Shown piece after piece: positions 7,974 to 15,629 of a stretch of 25,848 nt of DNA. A model generated the notes under the pieces. It saw only the letters and a program-made list of their open reading frames with translations. It did no database searches and was not told where the DNA came from. The stretch is from positions 1-25,848 of the forward strand of contig DQVZ01000021.1 of assembly GCA_015661465.1 (NCBI GenBank), written 5' to 3'. The translations under genes were made by a program, and so were the position numbers. Origin of the DNA: Aquifex aeolicus. GTDB lineage: Bacteria; Aquificota; Aquificia; Aquificales; Aquificaceae. The number at the start of each line of letters is the position of its first letter. The stretch's first letter is position 1.

Positions 7974-8270
7974 ATTCTTCTCCGGAATTTCCTTAAAGAA
8001 CTCGTAATCTGTCTTTCTCTCGTATTTATTGGCAACTTCCAAAAATTCTCTTGATTGTTCCTCTTGACCTAAAGCTTCATTTATAAGTCCGAGCAGTAGA
8101 TACTTTTCATAAGAATCCTCTGCTAAAAATAACCACTTTGTTGCTTCAAGGTACTTGAACTCCGTAATATACCTCATACCTATAAATAGTGGGTCCGAAA
8201 GCCCTTGAAAATCTTTTTTCCGTTGTTTTTTCCCTTGTTTATATATTCCTATCCTGAATTTCACTCTCAT
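7956..8270 (-). CDS. Small TPR-like helical protein, unknown function
   Basis: I do not recognise a family. The 104-aa product has a very basic N-terminus (FRIGIYKQGKKQRKKDFQG). It is followed by amphipathic helices with a TPR-like look: EATKWLFLAEDSYEKYLLLG, then INEALGQEEQSREFLEVANK. The latter resembles the A-x-x-x-G-x-x-x-A helix pairs of TPR motifs, one to two units at most. Start ATG 8270 leaves only 14 bases to divergent dcd. An internal ATG at 8177 would give 73 aa without the basic segment, so the start is uncertain. Its 3' end overlaps modA by 18 bases. Ordinary composition and an open frame in a tightly packed slot support a real gene. Confidence 0.55.
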   Translation of the reverse strand: MRVKFRIGIYKQGKKQRKKDFQGLSDPLFIGMRYITEFKYLEATKWLFLAEDSYEKYLLLGLINEALGQEEQSREFLEVANKYERKTDYEFFKEIPEKNLVMKV

Positions 8271-8284
8271 AATATTGAATTAAT
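8271..8284. promoter_or_regulatory. 14-bp divergent start region, 104-aa gene/dcd
   Basis: The gap between divergent starts is only 14 bases. TAATAT (8270-8275) points toward dcd and ends 9 bases before its ATG. TATTAA (8285-8280) points the other way and ends 9 bases before ATG 8270. Neither gene has an SD. If both starts are right, each promoter must lie partly inside the other gene's coding sequence. The alternative is that the minus-strand gene starts further in, at 8177. Confidence 0.35.
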
Positions 8285-8821
8285 ATGATTCTATCCGACA
8301 GAACCATTAAGGAATTAATAGAAAAGGGAGAGCTAATAGTAGAACCTTATGAACCTTCCCACGTTCAGTGTTCTTCTTTAGACCTGAGACTGGGAAATCA
8401 AATAGCTGTTTATGAAAATGTAGGGTGTATAGACGTAAAAAAGGAACTAAAAGGTGTAAAAGTAGTTGAGTTCAGAGAATACTTTGAGATAAAACCTAAG
8501 GAATTTCTCCTTGCGACTACGCTGGAGTATATAAAATTGCCGAATTATATTACCGCTTTCGTGGAAGGAAGGTCGTCCCTCGGAAGACTGGGACTTTTTA
8601 TAGAAAACGCAGGTTGGGTGGATGCAGGTTTCGAAGGGCAAATTACTTTGGAGCTTTTCAATGCCAATAACTGTCCAATAAGACTTTACAAAGGCATGAG
8701 AATATGTCAACTCGTATTTGCAAAATTAGACAAAAAACCCGAAAAGGTGTATTCGGGTAAGTATAAAGGACAAAAGGGAGTAGTTCCTTCCCGTATATAC
8801 ATGGATAAGGATTTGAAATGA
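8285..8821 (+). CDS. dcd: dCTP deaminase
   Basis: Converts dCTP to dUTP, feeding dTMP synthesis. The 178-aa trimeric-dUTPase-fold protein carries the Dcd signatures EGRSSLGRLGL (94-104), GWVDAGFEGQITLEL with catalytic Glu123, and a C-terminal phosphate-lid sequence KYKGQKGVVPSR. Length is slightly shorter than E. coli Dcd (193 aa) and typical of thermophiles. Some archaeal relatives are bifunctional dCTP deaminase/dUTPases; I cannot decide between mono- and bifunctional from sequence alone. It begins a tight six-gene operon, and its stop overlaps the next start as ATGA. The start has no SD. Confidence 0.95.
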   Translation: MILSDRTIKELIEKGELIVEPYEPSHVQCSSLDLRLGNQIAVYENVGCIDVKKELKGVKVVEFREYFEIKPKEFLLATTLEYIKLPNYITAFVEGRSSLGRLGLFIENAGWVDAGFEGQITLELFNANNCPIRLYKGMRICQLVFAKLDKKPEKVYSGKYKGQKGVVPSRIYMDKDLK

Positions 8822-9555
8822 TAGCTCGAGCTTTATACTACGGAGAAGGTCTTTTTGAAACTATAAAGTGGCTAGGAGAGAATCTCAAATTAACCAAACA
8901 TTACCAACGTTTAAAGCAGTCAGCGGAGTTTTTCGGTTATCCATATCCATCGTATGAAGAATTTCTCAATAAAATTGTTGAAGCTACTGGGAATAATAAA
9001 AATCTTTATGTAAAGTTTTTACTCCTCTATTCGGGAAGTGATTACTACGGTGATTTTCCTAACTCTTACAAAATCGATGTAATTGTAAAACCTCTTCCGA
9101 AAATACCTAAAAGTGTGAAATTATGTATATCCGATATGAGAAGACATTCAAAAAATCCTATTTTTTATCATAAAACTACTAATTACCTGTTTAATGTTCT
9201 GGTAAAGAGAAAAGCAAAAAAAAGAGGTTTTTTTGACGGGATAGTGTTAAATGAGAAGGATTTAATTACTGAAACATCCTCTGCCAATATCTTAATCTAC
9301 AAAGGTAGAAAGTTTATCACTCCTGCAAGAGAAAGCGGACTTTTATGGGGAACAACAATAGATATAATCCTAGAAGATTTAAATGTTTCGGAAGAAAGAA
9401 TCAATTGTAATTTACTTTACTCTGCGGATTACGTTTTCATCTTAAACTCTATAGTGGAAGTTGTTCCTGTGAAAGAAATTGAGGGAAAAAACTACAGAGT
9501 CGATAGTTTACTGCTCGCTGAAATAAAGGAACTAATTAAGAAAAAATCAAGCTAA
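8818..9555 (+). CDS. pabC: Class IV PLP-dependent aminotransferase, probable aminodeoxychorismate lyase
   Basis: 245 aa of fold-type IV PLP enzyme. It begins close to the conserved YYGEGLFETIKW motif (8-19). The PLP-binding lysine is Lys119 in FYHKTTNYLFN, and the phosphate/cofactor loop DLITETSSANILI contains Glu152. The family includes branched-chain aminotransferase (IlvE), D-amino-acid transaminase and PabC, which makes p-aminobenzoate for folate. The small size (IlvE is about 300 aa) and the immediate GEGLFET start favour PabC, but substrate assignment is inference. It overlaps dcd by ATGA. Confidence 0.75.
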   Translation: MIARALYYGEGLFETIKWLGENLKLTKHYQRLKQSAEFFGYPYPSYEEFLNKIVEATGNNKNLYVKFLLLYSGSDYYGDFPNSYKIDVIVKPLPKIPKSVKLCISDMRRHSKNPIFYHKTTNYLFNVLVKRKAKKRGFFDGIVLNEKDLITETSSANILIYKGRKFITPARESGLLWGTTIDIILEDLNVSEERINCNLLYSADYVFILNSIVEVVPVKEIEGKNYRVDSLLLAEIKELIKKKSS

Positions 9556-9566
9556 ACTCTTTAGAT

Positions 9567-9845
9567 ATGAATAACCTTAATTTGCTTTTCTTAAGTAGCA
9601 TCATGGCTTGTTCCGGACCTTTGAAAGCTGTAAACATTGAAAGGCCAACCCCGTGTCATTTTGTAAGGGAGGTAAAGAGGAAGGGTAATGTGGTTATGGT
9701 ATATCTGGAAAGGGAAAGAGGAAAAATCTGCCCTCAGGTGATAGTAAAGGATAAGATACGTGTAGAAAAGGACGTTGAAAAGGTTAAGGTAATAGTTGAT
9801 AATAGAGTTTGGAAAGAATATAAAATTACGGAGGGTAGCAAATGA
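9567..9845 (+). CDS. Small probable exported protein, unknown function
   Basis: I do not recognise this 92-aa product. The N-terminus NLNLLFLSSIMACSG is hydrophobic and ends in IMA-Cys15, which resembles an imperfect lipobox, but the n-region lacks a positive charge. The rest is beta-prone and strongly charged, with VVMVYLERERGKICPQVIV and a VEKVKVIVDNRVWKEY tail. Cys30 and Cys55 could form a disulphide if the protein is periplasmic. No other start lies upstream in frame before stops, and ATG 9603 would give a shorter cytosolic form (MACSG). It sits 11 bases after the pabC-like gene. Its stop overlaps hpf by ATGA, so it is part of the operon. Confidence 0.6.
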   Translation: MNNLNLLFLSSIMACSGPLKAVNIERPTPCHFVREVKRKGNVVMVYLERERGKICPQVIVKDKIRVEKDVEKVKVIVDNRVWKEYKITEGSK

Positions 9846-10441
9846 ACATCGAATACAGAGGTGTTGATATTCACATAAGCGAAGCTATGAAGGCTATGAT
9901 CGAAAGTAAGCTTAACCGCTTTAAAAGGTATCTGAAAGAAGTGGGGGAGGATGAGGTTGAGGCAATTGTAGCTATATCATCTACCCGTACAAGGCAAAGA
10001 GATTACGGAGGAAGCAGTTTTCCCACCTTTTACAGAGTAGACTTACATCTCTATTTGAAGAATGTTCCTCATGGGGCAATTCACGCCTGGGAAGAAGATA
10101 CCGATGTATTTACTGCAATCGATAAGGCTCTGGACGAACTGGAAAAACAGCTAGTAAAACTTAAAGAGAGAAGACACGAATGGATTAGAGAAGCGAGAAA
10201 GTTTAAAGAAAAACTCCACGAAATGGAGTTTTCCCCTGAAGAAAAGGAGAAACCTGAAATTGTGGAAGAAGACCTAGTAGTCGATAAACCTATGAGTGTA
10301 GAAGATGCTAAAGCTCAGCTGGAAGACCAGCACGCCTACTTTATCCCATTTGTTGATATAGCAGATGGTAAGTTGAAGATTCTCTATAGAAAGAGGGGTG
10401 GAAATTATGGTTTGATATCTACAGGGTGTAAATACCTATGA
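9842..10441 (+). CDS. hpf: Ribosome hibernation promoting factor, long form
   Basis: Binds the 30S decoding region and, in its long form, dimerises ribosomes into inactive 100S particles under stress or starvation. The 199-aa protein has the N-terminal S30AE domain ([19 protein letters not shown] to about residue 115, ending in the basic [15 protein letters not shown]). An acidic linker follows, then the C-terminal dimerisation domain at about 150-199, including [20 protein letters not shown] and GNYGLIS, matching long HPF. It is coupled by ATGA overlaps both to the exported-protein gene and to secF. Confidence 0.93.
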   Translation: MNIEYRGVDIHISEAMKAMIESKLNRFKRYLKEVGEDEVEAIVAISSTRTRQRDYGGSSFPTFYRVDLHLYLKNVPHGAIHAWEEDTDVFTAIDKALDELEKQLVKLKERRHEWIREARKFKEKLHEMEFSPEEKEKPEIVEEDLVVDKPMSVEDAKAQLEDQHAYFIPFVDIADGKLKILYRKRGGNYGLISTGCKYL

Positions 10442-11304
10442 GAAGGTTTAAGTTTCTTCAATACAGAAATATAGCCTACGGGCTTTCCGCTTTAATTATT
10501 CTTGCGAGCTTGTTGTCTCTAATATTCAGAGGGTTAAACTTAGGGCTCGATTTTACAGGGGGAACACTATACGAAGTCAAATTTGAAAAAGCGGTAGAAA
10601 TTTCTGAGCTTAGGAAAACTATAAAGGAAAAAGGTATTAAGGGATTTGTTTTGCAAGAGACTAAAGAGGGAACATTCATAGTTAAGGTAAAAACCGGTGA
10701 GCAGGTCGAAAAGCTAGAGGAGATTTTTAAAAAGTTTGGAAAGTACGACTCAATTCGTAGGGAAAAGATAAGCGGAGTTGTAAGTGAGGAACTACGCAGA
10801 AAAGCGGTCTTTGCAATTTTGACTGCCCTCGCAGGAATACTGATTTACTTAGGTGTGAGGTTTCAACCCCTATGGGGTTTGGGAGCAATTCTCGCGCTTA
10901 CCCACGACGTTCTTACAGTTCTTGGAGCCTATTCTATCACCTACAGGGAAGTGAATCTTGAAGTGGTATCCGCAATTCTTATTGTAGCTGGTTATTCCGT
11001 TGCGGATACTGTAGTTATTTTTGACAGAATAAGGGAGAACTTAAGGAAGAAAAAGGGATTTTCATTAGAGGAGATAATGAATCTATCGATAAATCAAACT
11101 CTTTCAAGAACCATAATGACATCTCTTACTACTCTGGTTACTGCCTTAACCTTGTTTATTTTAGGCGGCCATGGGCTTTCCAATATAATGTTTGCTTTTG
11201 TTGTTGGTGTGATTGTAGGAACTTATTCGTCCGTATTTGTAGCTTCGGCTTTCGTTCTGGATATAGTTAAACTGTTCAAAAGAAAAGAGGTGATTACAAC
11301 TTGA
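10438..11304 (+). CDS. secF: SecF, protein-export membrane protein
   Basis: Subunit of SecDF, which uses the proton gradient to help pull proteins across the inner membrane. 288 aa. One N-terminal membrane helix (about 11-30) is followed by the signature [12 protein letters not shown] (36-47). A periplasmic domain extends to about 115, and five more membrane helices follow. [17 protein letters not shown] is the SecF hallmark near helix 4. Length is normal. secD, which usually precedes secF directly, is not here; hpf takes that place, with a 4-base overlap. The end overlaps pilD as TTGA. Confidence 0.95.
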   Translation: MRRFKFLQYRNIAYGLSALIILASLLSLIFRGLNLGLDFTGGTLYEVKFEKAVEISELRKTIKEKGIKGFVLQETKEGTFIVKVKTGEQVEKLEEIFKKFGKYDSIRREKISGVVSEELRRKAVFAILTALAGILIYLGVRFQPLWGLGAILALTHDVLTVLGAYSITYREVNLEVVSAILIVAGYSVADTVVIFDRIRENLRKKKGFSLEEIMNLSINQTLSRTIMTSLTTLVTALTLFILGGHGLSNIMFAFVVGVIVGTYSSVFVASAFVLDIVKLFKRKEVITT

Positions 11305-12077
11305 ACGAGTGCTTTTTATACCTCCTGTTGTTCATTCTTGGAACAATTTTAGGGAGTTTTTACAACGTACTCATATATAGGCTTCCACGTAATATTTCTA
11401 TAATCTTTCCTTCCTCTCACTGTCCTCATTGCAGGAAGCCTATAAAGTGGTATGACAATATACCCCTTATCTCTTATTTAGTTTTAAAAGGAAGGTGTAG
11501 ATACTGTGGTGAGAAGATATCAATACGCTATCCTCTTGTGGAGTTTACATCTGGACTTTTGGCAGTTCTTTCTTATTACAAGTGGGGATTTAGTATAGAT
11601 GCTGTGGTTTACTACTTCTTTTTTTCTGCCCTTATGGTTATGTCATTAATAGACTGGTTTTACTTTATAATTCCTCCCCAGATAAATATCGGCGGATTAA
11701 TACTTTCCCTTTTAGTTGCACCTTTCAGAGAAACTATAACCGTAAAAGAAAGTTTTATGGGAACCATTGTAGGACTCGGAACACCACTATTGATATACCT
11801 CTATTACGTTAAGGTGAAAAAGATTGAAGGTATAGGTTTGGGAGATGTAATACTTCTCGGATTCATAGGCGGAGTTTCTGGTATTTATGGGGTTTTCGCC
11901 TCACTTTTCTTAGGGAGTTTTTTCGGACTCATTTATGTTATTCCTTTGATAATCAAACATAGAAGTTTCAATTTTGCCATTCCCTTTGGTCCTTTCCTGT
12001 CTTTAGGTGCTTTTACGGGCATTATTTTCAAGGAACAAATAATCAATATCTTCGAATATTATTATTTCGTTATATAA
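11301..12077 (+). CDS. pilD: Type IV prepilin peptidase / N-methyltransferase
   Basis: Aspartic integral-membrane protease that cleaves prepilin leader peptides and methylates the new N-terminus. 258 aa, starting at TTG 11301 inside a TTGA overlap with secF. The N-terminal cytoplasmic zinc-type loop has two CxxC pairs (Cys41/Cys44 and Cys66/Cys69). The catalytic aspartates are Asp118 ([12 protein letters not shown], the family has a D...LP motif) and Asp182 in the GxGD motif (GIGLGD). About seven to eight hydrophobic segments are visible. The presence of the CxxC domain supports bifunctional PilD rather than an archaeal-type preflagellin peptidase. No pilin genes are in the window. Confidence 0.93.
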   Translation: MNECFLYLLLFILGTILGSFYNVLIYRLPRNISIIFPSSHCPHCRKPIKWYDNIPLISYLVLKGRCRYCGEKISIRYPLVEFTSGLLAVLSYYKWGFSIDAVVYYFFFSALMVMSLIDWFYFIIPPQINIGGLILSLLVAPFRETITVKESFMGTIVGLGTPLLIYLYYVKVKKIEGIGLGDVILLGFIGGVSGIYGVFASLFLGSFFGLIYVIPLIIKHRSFNFAIPFGPFLSLGAFTGIIFKEQIINIFEYYYFVI

Positions 12078-12095
12078 TAACAAATAAATATTCAC

Positions 12096-12193
12096 TAACC
12101 GGGAGGTGGAAAAGATGGTGTCTTGAGCTTTGTGGGGATGTGGTTCTGTTGGATATAAGAACGTAGATTGAACAGTCCATTGTGGGACCACAT
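12096..12193 (+). ncRNA. Candidate structured element between pilD and dusB
   Basis: This 115-bp convergent gap (12078-12192) is longer and more GC-rich than its neighbours. It contains GGGAGGTGG (12101-12109), which looks like a strong SD, followed by AAAAG and ATG at 12115. That frame stops after three codons (Met-Val-Ser). ATGTGGT (12138-12144) can pair with ACCACAT (12187-12193). Inside, GTTCT (12143-12147) can pair with AGAAC (12158-12162), and GTCC (12175-12178) with GGAC (12185-12188), although these compete with the long stem. The heptamer TTGTGGG occurs at 12130 and 12180. It could be a small RNA, a leader or a decayed gene; I cannot identify it, and the strand is a guess. Confidence 0.25.
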
Positions 12194-13149
12194 TAGGTAT
12201 AAAGTAGTTCCCTGTCTCTTTCTATCGCTTCTTCTATTCTTTTTATTAAGTCAGTACAGTCCTGAGCCCTTACTATATAACTTTTTAATTCTCTGGCCTT
12301 GGGCAAACCCTTTAGAATCTGAACAATTTGGGATTTTATTTCTGCACAAGCCTTTTCTTTGGACATATACTCGGTCATCATGGAAAGTTCTTTGAGGATA
12401 AATTCCATTCTTTCCTTCAAACCCACTTTTATATCCCTTTTTTCCTTAAATTCCTTAAAAATCCATGGATTAGAGAGTGCAGCCCTTCCTACCATTACAC
12501 CGTCACAATCTGTCTCTTCAAACATAGCCTCTATATCTCTCCAGTTCTTTACATCTCCGCTGCCTATTATAGGAACACTTGCGACTCTTTTTGCATCTTT
12601 TATTCTATGCCATAAAGCTTTTCCGCTAAACCCTTGCTTTGCAGTTCTTGCATGAATGGCTATAAGAGAAACACCGCCCTTTTGTAGTTCCTCAACAATT
12701 TCTTCCACATGGTCTTCTTCGAATCCGAGTCTTATTTTTGCAGATACCGGAATATTGTATGGTCTAAGAGTTTCCACCGTTTCTCTGACTACTTCTCCCA
12801 TAAGAGAAGGACACTTTAGCATATATCCTGCGGCCTTATTTCTAAGTACTTTGGGAACACTGCAACCGAAGTTTATATCTATAAAATCGGGTTTTAGCTG
12901 TTCTGCTACCACTTGGCTTGCTTTTGCTATTTCCTCAGGATTGGAACCGAATATCTGTATGTGAATTGGGCGTTCTTCTTCCGTAAAGTAGGCGTACTTT
13001 ATAGGAATTCCGTTTCTTAGAATTCCGACTGCACTGATTAGCTCCGTATAGGTTCTGTCAGCTCCTAATGCTCTGCACAGTCTACGAAAGGCAGAGTGGG
13101 TGTAAGAAGCCATAGGAGCAAGTATTACTTCTCCTTTTCTAAATTTCAT
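12193..13149 (-). CDS. dusB: tRNA-dihydrouridine synthase (DusB/Nif3-like TIM barrel)
   Basis: FMN-dependent reduction of uridine to dihydrouridine in tRNA. The 318-aa TIM-barrel protein begins with ILAPMASYTHSAFRRL. The catalytic region INFGCSVPKVLRNKAAGYML has Cys96 as the general acid. SAKIRLGF, HARTAKQGFSG, GSGDVKN and DGVMVGRAALSNPWIF are the FMN and tRNA-binding motifs of the family. A helical C-terminal domain (about 245-318) completes it. Which Dus subclass it belongs to is uncertain; a dusB-like label fits best for a lone bacterial enzyme. It follows a small membrane-protein gene by 16 bases on the minus strand and converges on pilD. Confidence 0.92.
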   Translation of the reverse strand: MKFRKGEVILAPMASYTHSAFRRLCRALGADRTYTELISAVGILRNGIPIKYAYFTEEERPIHIQIFGSNPEEIAKASQVVAEQLKPDFIDINFGCSVPKVLRNKAAGYMLKCPSLMGEVVRETVETLRPYNIPVSAKIRLGFEEDHVEEIVEELQKGGVSLIAIHARTAKQGFSGKALWHRIKDAKRVASVPIIGSGDVKNWRDIEAMFEETDCDGVMVGRAALSNPWIFKEFKEKRDIKVGLKERMEFILKELSMMTEYMSKEKACAEIKSQIVQILKGLPKARELKSYIVRAQDCTDLIKRIEEAIERDRELLYT

Positions 13150-13165
13150 AAGTTAATAAATATTA

Positions 13166-13369
13166 CTATTCTTCGTAAAAATCAAAATACTTTCTAAGTA
13201 ATTCTTCTTGTTTTTTCCTTTCTTTTCTCCATTTATAATAGACATAACCTATGAACAATAGGACAACCAGAAGAACTACGGGAATCAAAGTAATTCCCAC
13301 TATAAGAGCAATGGCAAGTAAAAAGCCCAAAACAAAACCGCTTAAAAATGATAGAAAACACTGCATCAT
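13166..13369 (-). CDS. Small membrane protein of unknown function
   Basis: I do not recognise a family. The frame is open up to 13591, but the part above 13369 is antisense to fliH and unnaturally Phe-rich. ATG 13369 or 13366 (MMQCFLSFL) is therefore the likely start, giving 66-67 aa. The product is a hydrophobic hairpin of about 45 residues, FLSGFVLGFLLAIALIVGIT and then LIPVVLLVVLLFIGYVYY. It is followed by a charged tail with KWRKERKKQEELLRKY. The layout is like that of the small gene at 3135-3341. A -10-like TATAAA (13385-13380) ends 10 bases before the start, and there is no SD. dusB follows by 16 bases, so the two may be cotranscribed. Confidence 0.6.
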   Translation of the reverse strand: MMQCFLSFLSGFVLGFLLAIALIVGITLIPVVLLVVLLFIGYVYYKWRKERKKQEELLRKYFDFYEE

Positions 13370-13387
13370 AATTCTATTATTTATACT
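13370..13387. promoter_or_regulatory. 18-bp divergent promoter region, small membrane gene/fliH
   Basis: TATTAT (13375-13380) ends 7 bases before the fliH GTG, and TATAAA on the minus strand (13385-13380) ends 10 bases before ATG 13369. The two boxes share one base and no SD precedes either gene. The 7-base distance from TATTAT to the start is identical to that in front of ubiD. Confidence 0.4.
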
Positions 13388-14071
13388 GTGGGAGATAAAA
13401 ACTTTAAACCTCTTTATGAAGCCTTCCAAGAAAACTATAAAAGGGAGAGTGGGCAAACAAATGTGGACTTTGAAGAAATTGTAAAAAAGTTTTTGGCTGA
13501 CAAGGTAATTCTTCAAAAAAAAGTTCAGGAAGCAAAGGAACGTATAAAAGAACTTGAAGAAGAAGTAAAACTTCTTAAAAAAGAAAATCAAACTAAAGAC
13601 CTAAGGATAAAAGAGTTGCAAGAGCAGATAGAGTTACTGAGGAAACAAAAGCAATTTGAGTTAAAACTTAAAGAGCTTCTGAAAGAACACTTGGATAACA
13701 GTTTGGAAATATTTGCTGAGAAACTTCACAGTTTCTTGGAAAAGGCTCTTTCGGAGTTTACTTATGCAATTCCGCAAGGAAGAATTATGAAAGAAGATTT
13801 AAAGAAAATGCTTGAAGAGCTTGTAAGCTTCAGGGAAAATCTCAAAATATACATAAATCCGGAGGATTTGAAGTTTCTTATTGACGATATAAAAATGCTT
13901 AAAGAAGGTCTCAAAGCTGAAGGGATTAATTTGCAGGTTTTTGAAGACGAAAGCATAGAGAGGGGGGCTTTTAAAATAAAGGGGGACCATTTTACCGTGG
14001 AAAGAAATCCTAAGGATTTTGCAAGATTGGTATTTGAAAAGGTATTCGGTAATGTCTTTAAGGGGCATTAG
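13388..14071 (+). CDS. fliH: FliH, flagellar export ATPase regulator
   Basis: FliH dimers bind and restrain the FliI ATPase and tether it to the export gate. 227 aa, starting at GTG 13388 (MGDKNFKPLYEAF). A long charged coiled coil spans about 40-100 (KERIKELEEEVKLLKKEN and following heptads). The C-terminal domain follows the FliH/YscL pattern: LKIYINPEDLKFL, then FEDESIERGAFKIKGDHFTV, then a helix to the end. The GxxxG repeat region of enterobacterial FliH is absent. Sequence similarity is weak, as usual for this family, but the direct linkage to fliI (20-base overlap) makes the call strong. Confidence 0.85.
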   Translation: MGDKNFKPLYEAFQENYKRESGQTNVDFEEIVKKFLADKVILQKKVQEAKERIKELEEEVKLLKKENQTKDLRIKELQEQIELLRKQKQFELKLKELLKEHLDNSLEIFAEKLHSFLEKALSEFTYAIPQGRIMKEDLKKMLEELVSFRENLKIYINPEDLKFLIDDIKMLKEGLKAEGINLQVFEDESIERGAFKIKGDHFTVERNPKDFARLVFEKVFGNVFKGH

Positions 14072-15329
14072 TATAACCGGTCAAGTTCTTACAGCTAGAG
14101 GTATATTCTTGGAAGCTATACTTCCCTTTGCAAATATAGGAAATGAAGTAGAAATAATGACTGGTAGCAGAAGAATAAAAGGGGAAGTAGTAGGTTTTAG
14201 CGCAAATAATGTTTTGATAATGCCTTATGGGAATCTCGGAGGAATAAAAAAAGGGGATAAAGTTATTCTGAAAAGAGACCTTGTATCCACTTACGTAGGG
14301 GAAGAACTCATCGGGAAAGTGGTAGACCCTTTCGGTAATCCTCTCGACGGAAAGCCTCAAAAATACCTCGAAGAAAGACAAATTGAACTTCCGGAAATAA
14401 ATCCTCTGTACAGGGAAAGAATTAAGGAAGTATTGGATACAGGAGTAAGAAGTATAAACGCTCTTTTTACAGTAGGTGTAGGACAAAAAATAGGTATATT
14501 TGCCGGTGCAGGAGTAGGTAAAAGTACCCTTCTTGGCATGATAACGAGACACTCTAAAGCCGATGTGGTAGTTTTGGCATTGATAGGAGAAAGAGGAAGG
14601 GAAGTAAAGGAATTTATAGAAGATGTGTTGGGTGAGGAAGGACTAAAGAGGAGTGTCGTAGTGGTTTCTACTGCAGACCAATCTCCGATATTAAAAGTAA
14701 AGGGAGCTATAAGTGCTATAGTTCATGCCCATTACTTTGCAGAGAGAGGGAAAAATGTACTACTTTTAATGGATTCTATAACAAGGTTGGCACTTGCCCA
14801 GAGGGAAATAGGTCTTGCCGTGGGAGAACCACCTACATTAAAAGGATTCACTCCTTCGGTATTTCAACTTATGGCAAAGATTACCGAAAGTTGCGGAGTC
14901 TTCAGAAAGGGAAGTATTACTGGAGTATTCAGTGTTCTCGTCGAAGGTGATGAAATATCTTTAGACCCTGTGGCCGATTCCCTTATGGGTGTTTTAGATG
15001 GGCATATAATCCTTTCAAGGAACAGAGCCAACAGGGGAATATTCCCGGCAATAGACCCTATAAAGAGTCTCTCCCGTCTCATGCCGAAACTTGTAAGTGA
15101 AGAGCACATGAATATGGCCAACTATGTAAAAGAAGTTTTGAGCAAGTTCGAAGATGTAGAGGAACTGGTAAGAATTGGGCTTTATAAGGAAGGTTCTAAC
15201 CCTATGGTTGATAAAGTTATAAAAAATCTTGAAAGTGTGGAAAGGTTTTTCAAGCAAAAACCTGAAGAAAAAGTTGATTTTAACAAAAGTTTAGATGATT
15301 TAAGGAACTTATATCAATTACTTAAGTAA
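14052..15329 (+). CDS. fliI: FliI, flagellum-specific export ATPase
   Basis: F1-beta-like hexameric ATPase that powers and unloads substrates for flagellar type III export. The best start is ATG 14052 (MSLRGISITGQVL), with AAAAGGT about 8 bases upstream, giving 425 aa. The frame is open further upstream to 14019, but that part lacks family similarity. Walker A is GAGVGKST (152-159), catalytic Glu181 lies in LIGERGREV, and Walker B is NVLLLMDS with Asp241. The type III ATPase signature PPTLKGFTPSVFQLM follows. A virulence T3SS ATPase is the alternative; the FliH partner and the flgH gene nearby favour flagellar. Confidence 0.95.
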   Translation: MSLRGISITGQVLTARGIFLEAILPFANIGNEVEIMTGSRRIKGEVVGFSANNVLIMPYGNLGGIKKGDKVILKRDLVSTYVGEELIGKVVDPFGNPLDGKPQKYLEERQIELPEINPLYRERIKEVLDTGVRSINALFTVGVGQKIGIFAGAGVGKSTLLGMITRHSKADVVVLALIGERGREVKEFIEDVLGEEGLKRSVVVVSTADQSPILKVKGAISAIVHAHYFAERGKNVLLLMDSITRLALAQREIGLAVGEPPTLKGFTPSVFQLMAKITESCGVFRKGSITGVFSVLVEGDEISLDPVADSLMGVLDGHIILSRNRANRGIFPAIDPIKSLSRLMPKLVSEEHMNMANYVKEVLSKFEDVEELVRIGLYKEGSNPMVDKVIKNLESVERFFKQKPEEKVDFNKSLDDLRNLYQLLK

Positions 15330-15629
15330 AGATTCGAAAATACCTATAATTTTCAGCTTACACGGAACGGGAGCTTTAATAAATGAACCCAGAGCTTGAG
15401 TTAACTTTTCCACGTTATCCGGGTCAGATTTGTAGATTTCGTAAAGTCTTTCGTAAAAATCTTCAATTCCTTGAATTAACTTTGAATTCTTAAGCTCGTC
15501 GGGAGATTTTCCCTCGCGATATTTCCTCAAGACTTTAATACTTTTTGATATCAAATCCTCTCTAACCTGGCCCCACTTTAAATCTGTGAATTTTAACACT
15601 ATTTCTAAAAAAGCGTTAAACTGATTCAT
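15318..15629 (-). CDS. Small helical protein, unknown function
   Basis: I do not recognise this 103-aa product. It is all-helical in appearance and rich in Lys, Glu and Leu, with no signal, membrane segment or known motif: FLEIVLKFTDLKWGQVRED, then SIKVLRKYREGKSPDELKN, then IEDFYERLYEIYKSDPDNVE. A Pro-Cys pair (APVPCKLKI) lies near the C-terminus. Start ATG 15629 follows a TATAAA box (15648-15643) by 13 bases, with no SD. It diverges from the IclR-type gene across 45 bases and overlaps the end of fliI by 12 bases in the convergent sense. An ordinary composition unlike its antisense frames supports a real gene. Confidence 0.55.
   Translation of the reverse strand: MNQFNAFLEIVLKFTDLKWGQVREDLISKSIKVLRKYREGKSPDELKNSKLIQGIEDFYERLYEIYKSDPDNVEKLTQALGSFIKAPVPCKLKIIGIFESLLK

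Noticed and set aside
12078..12192. tRNA, SRP RNA or 6S RNA in the 12.1-kb gap
   Set aside because: No cloverleaf, no T-loop GGTTCRA pattern and no SRP tetraloop motif is visible, and I could not fit a 6S-like central bubble. I kept it only as an unidentified structured element.
12168..12964. Several plus-strand open frames
   Set aside because: They lie antisense to dusB, whose catalytic motifs are intact; they have shadow composition and no SD.
13370..13591. 141-aa version of the small membrane protein starting at 13591
   Set aside because: The added part is antisense to fliH and reads as a Phe/Lys-rich shadow of its A-rich codons; MMQCFL at 13369/13366 is a more plausible start.
14019..14051. 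Upstream start of fliI at 14019
   Set aside because: The extra residues are not conserved in FliI; ATG 14052 has AAAAGGT at a good distance.
14058..14552. 164-aa minus-strand open frame
   Set aside because: It is wholly antisense to fliI, with Ser/Tyr-rich composition typical of a shadow frame; fliI motifs are intact.
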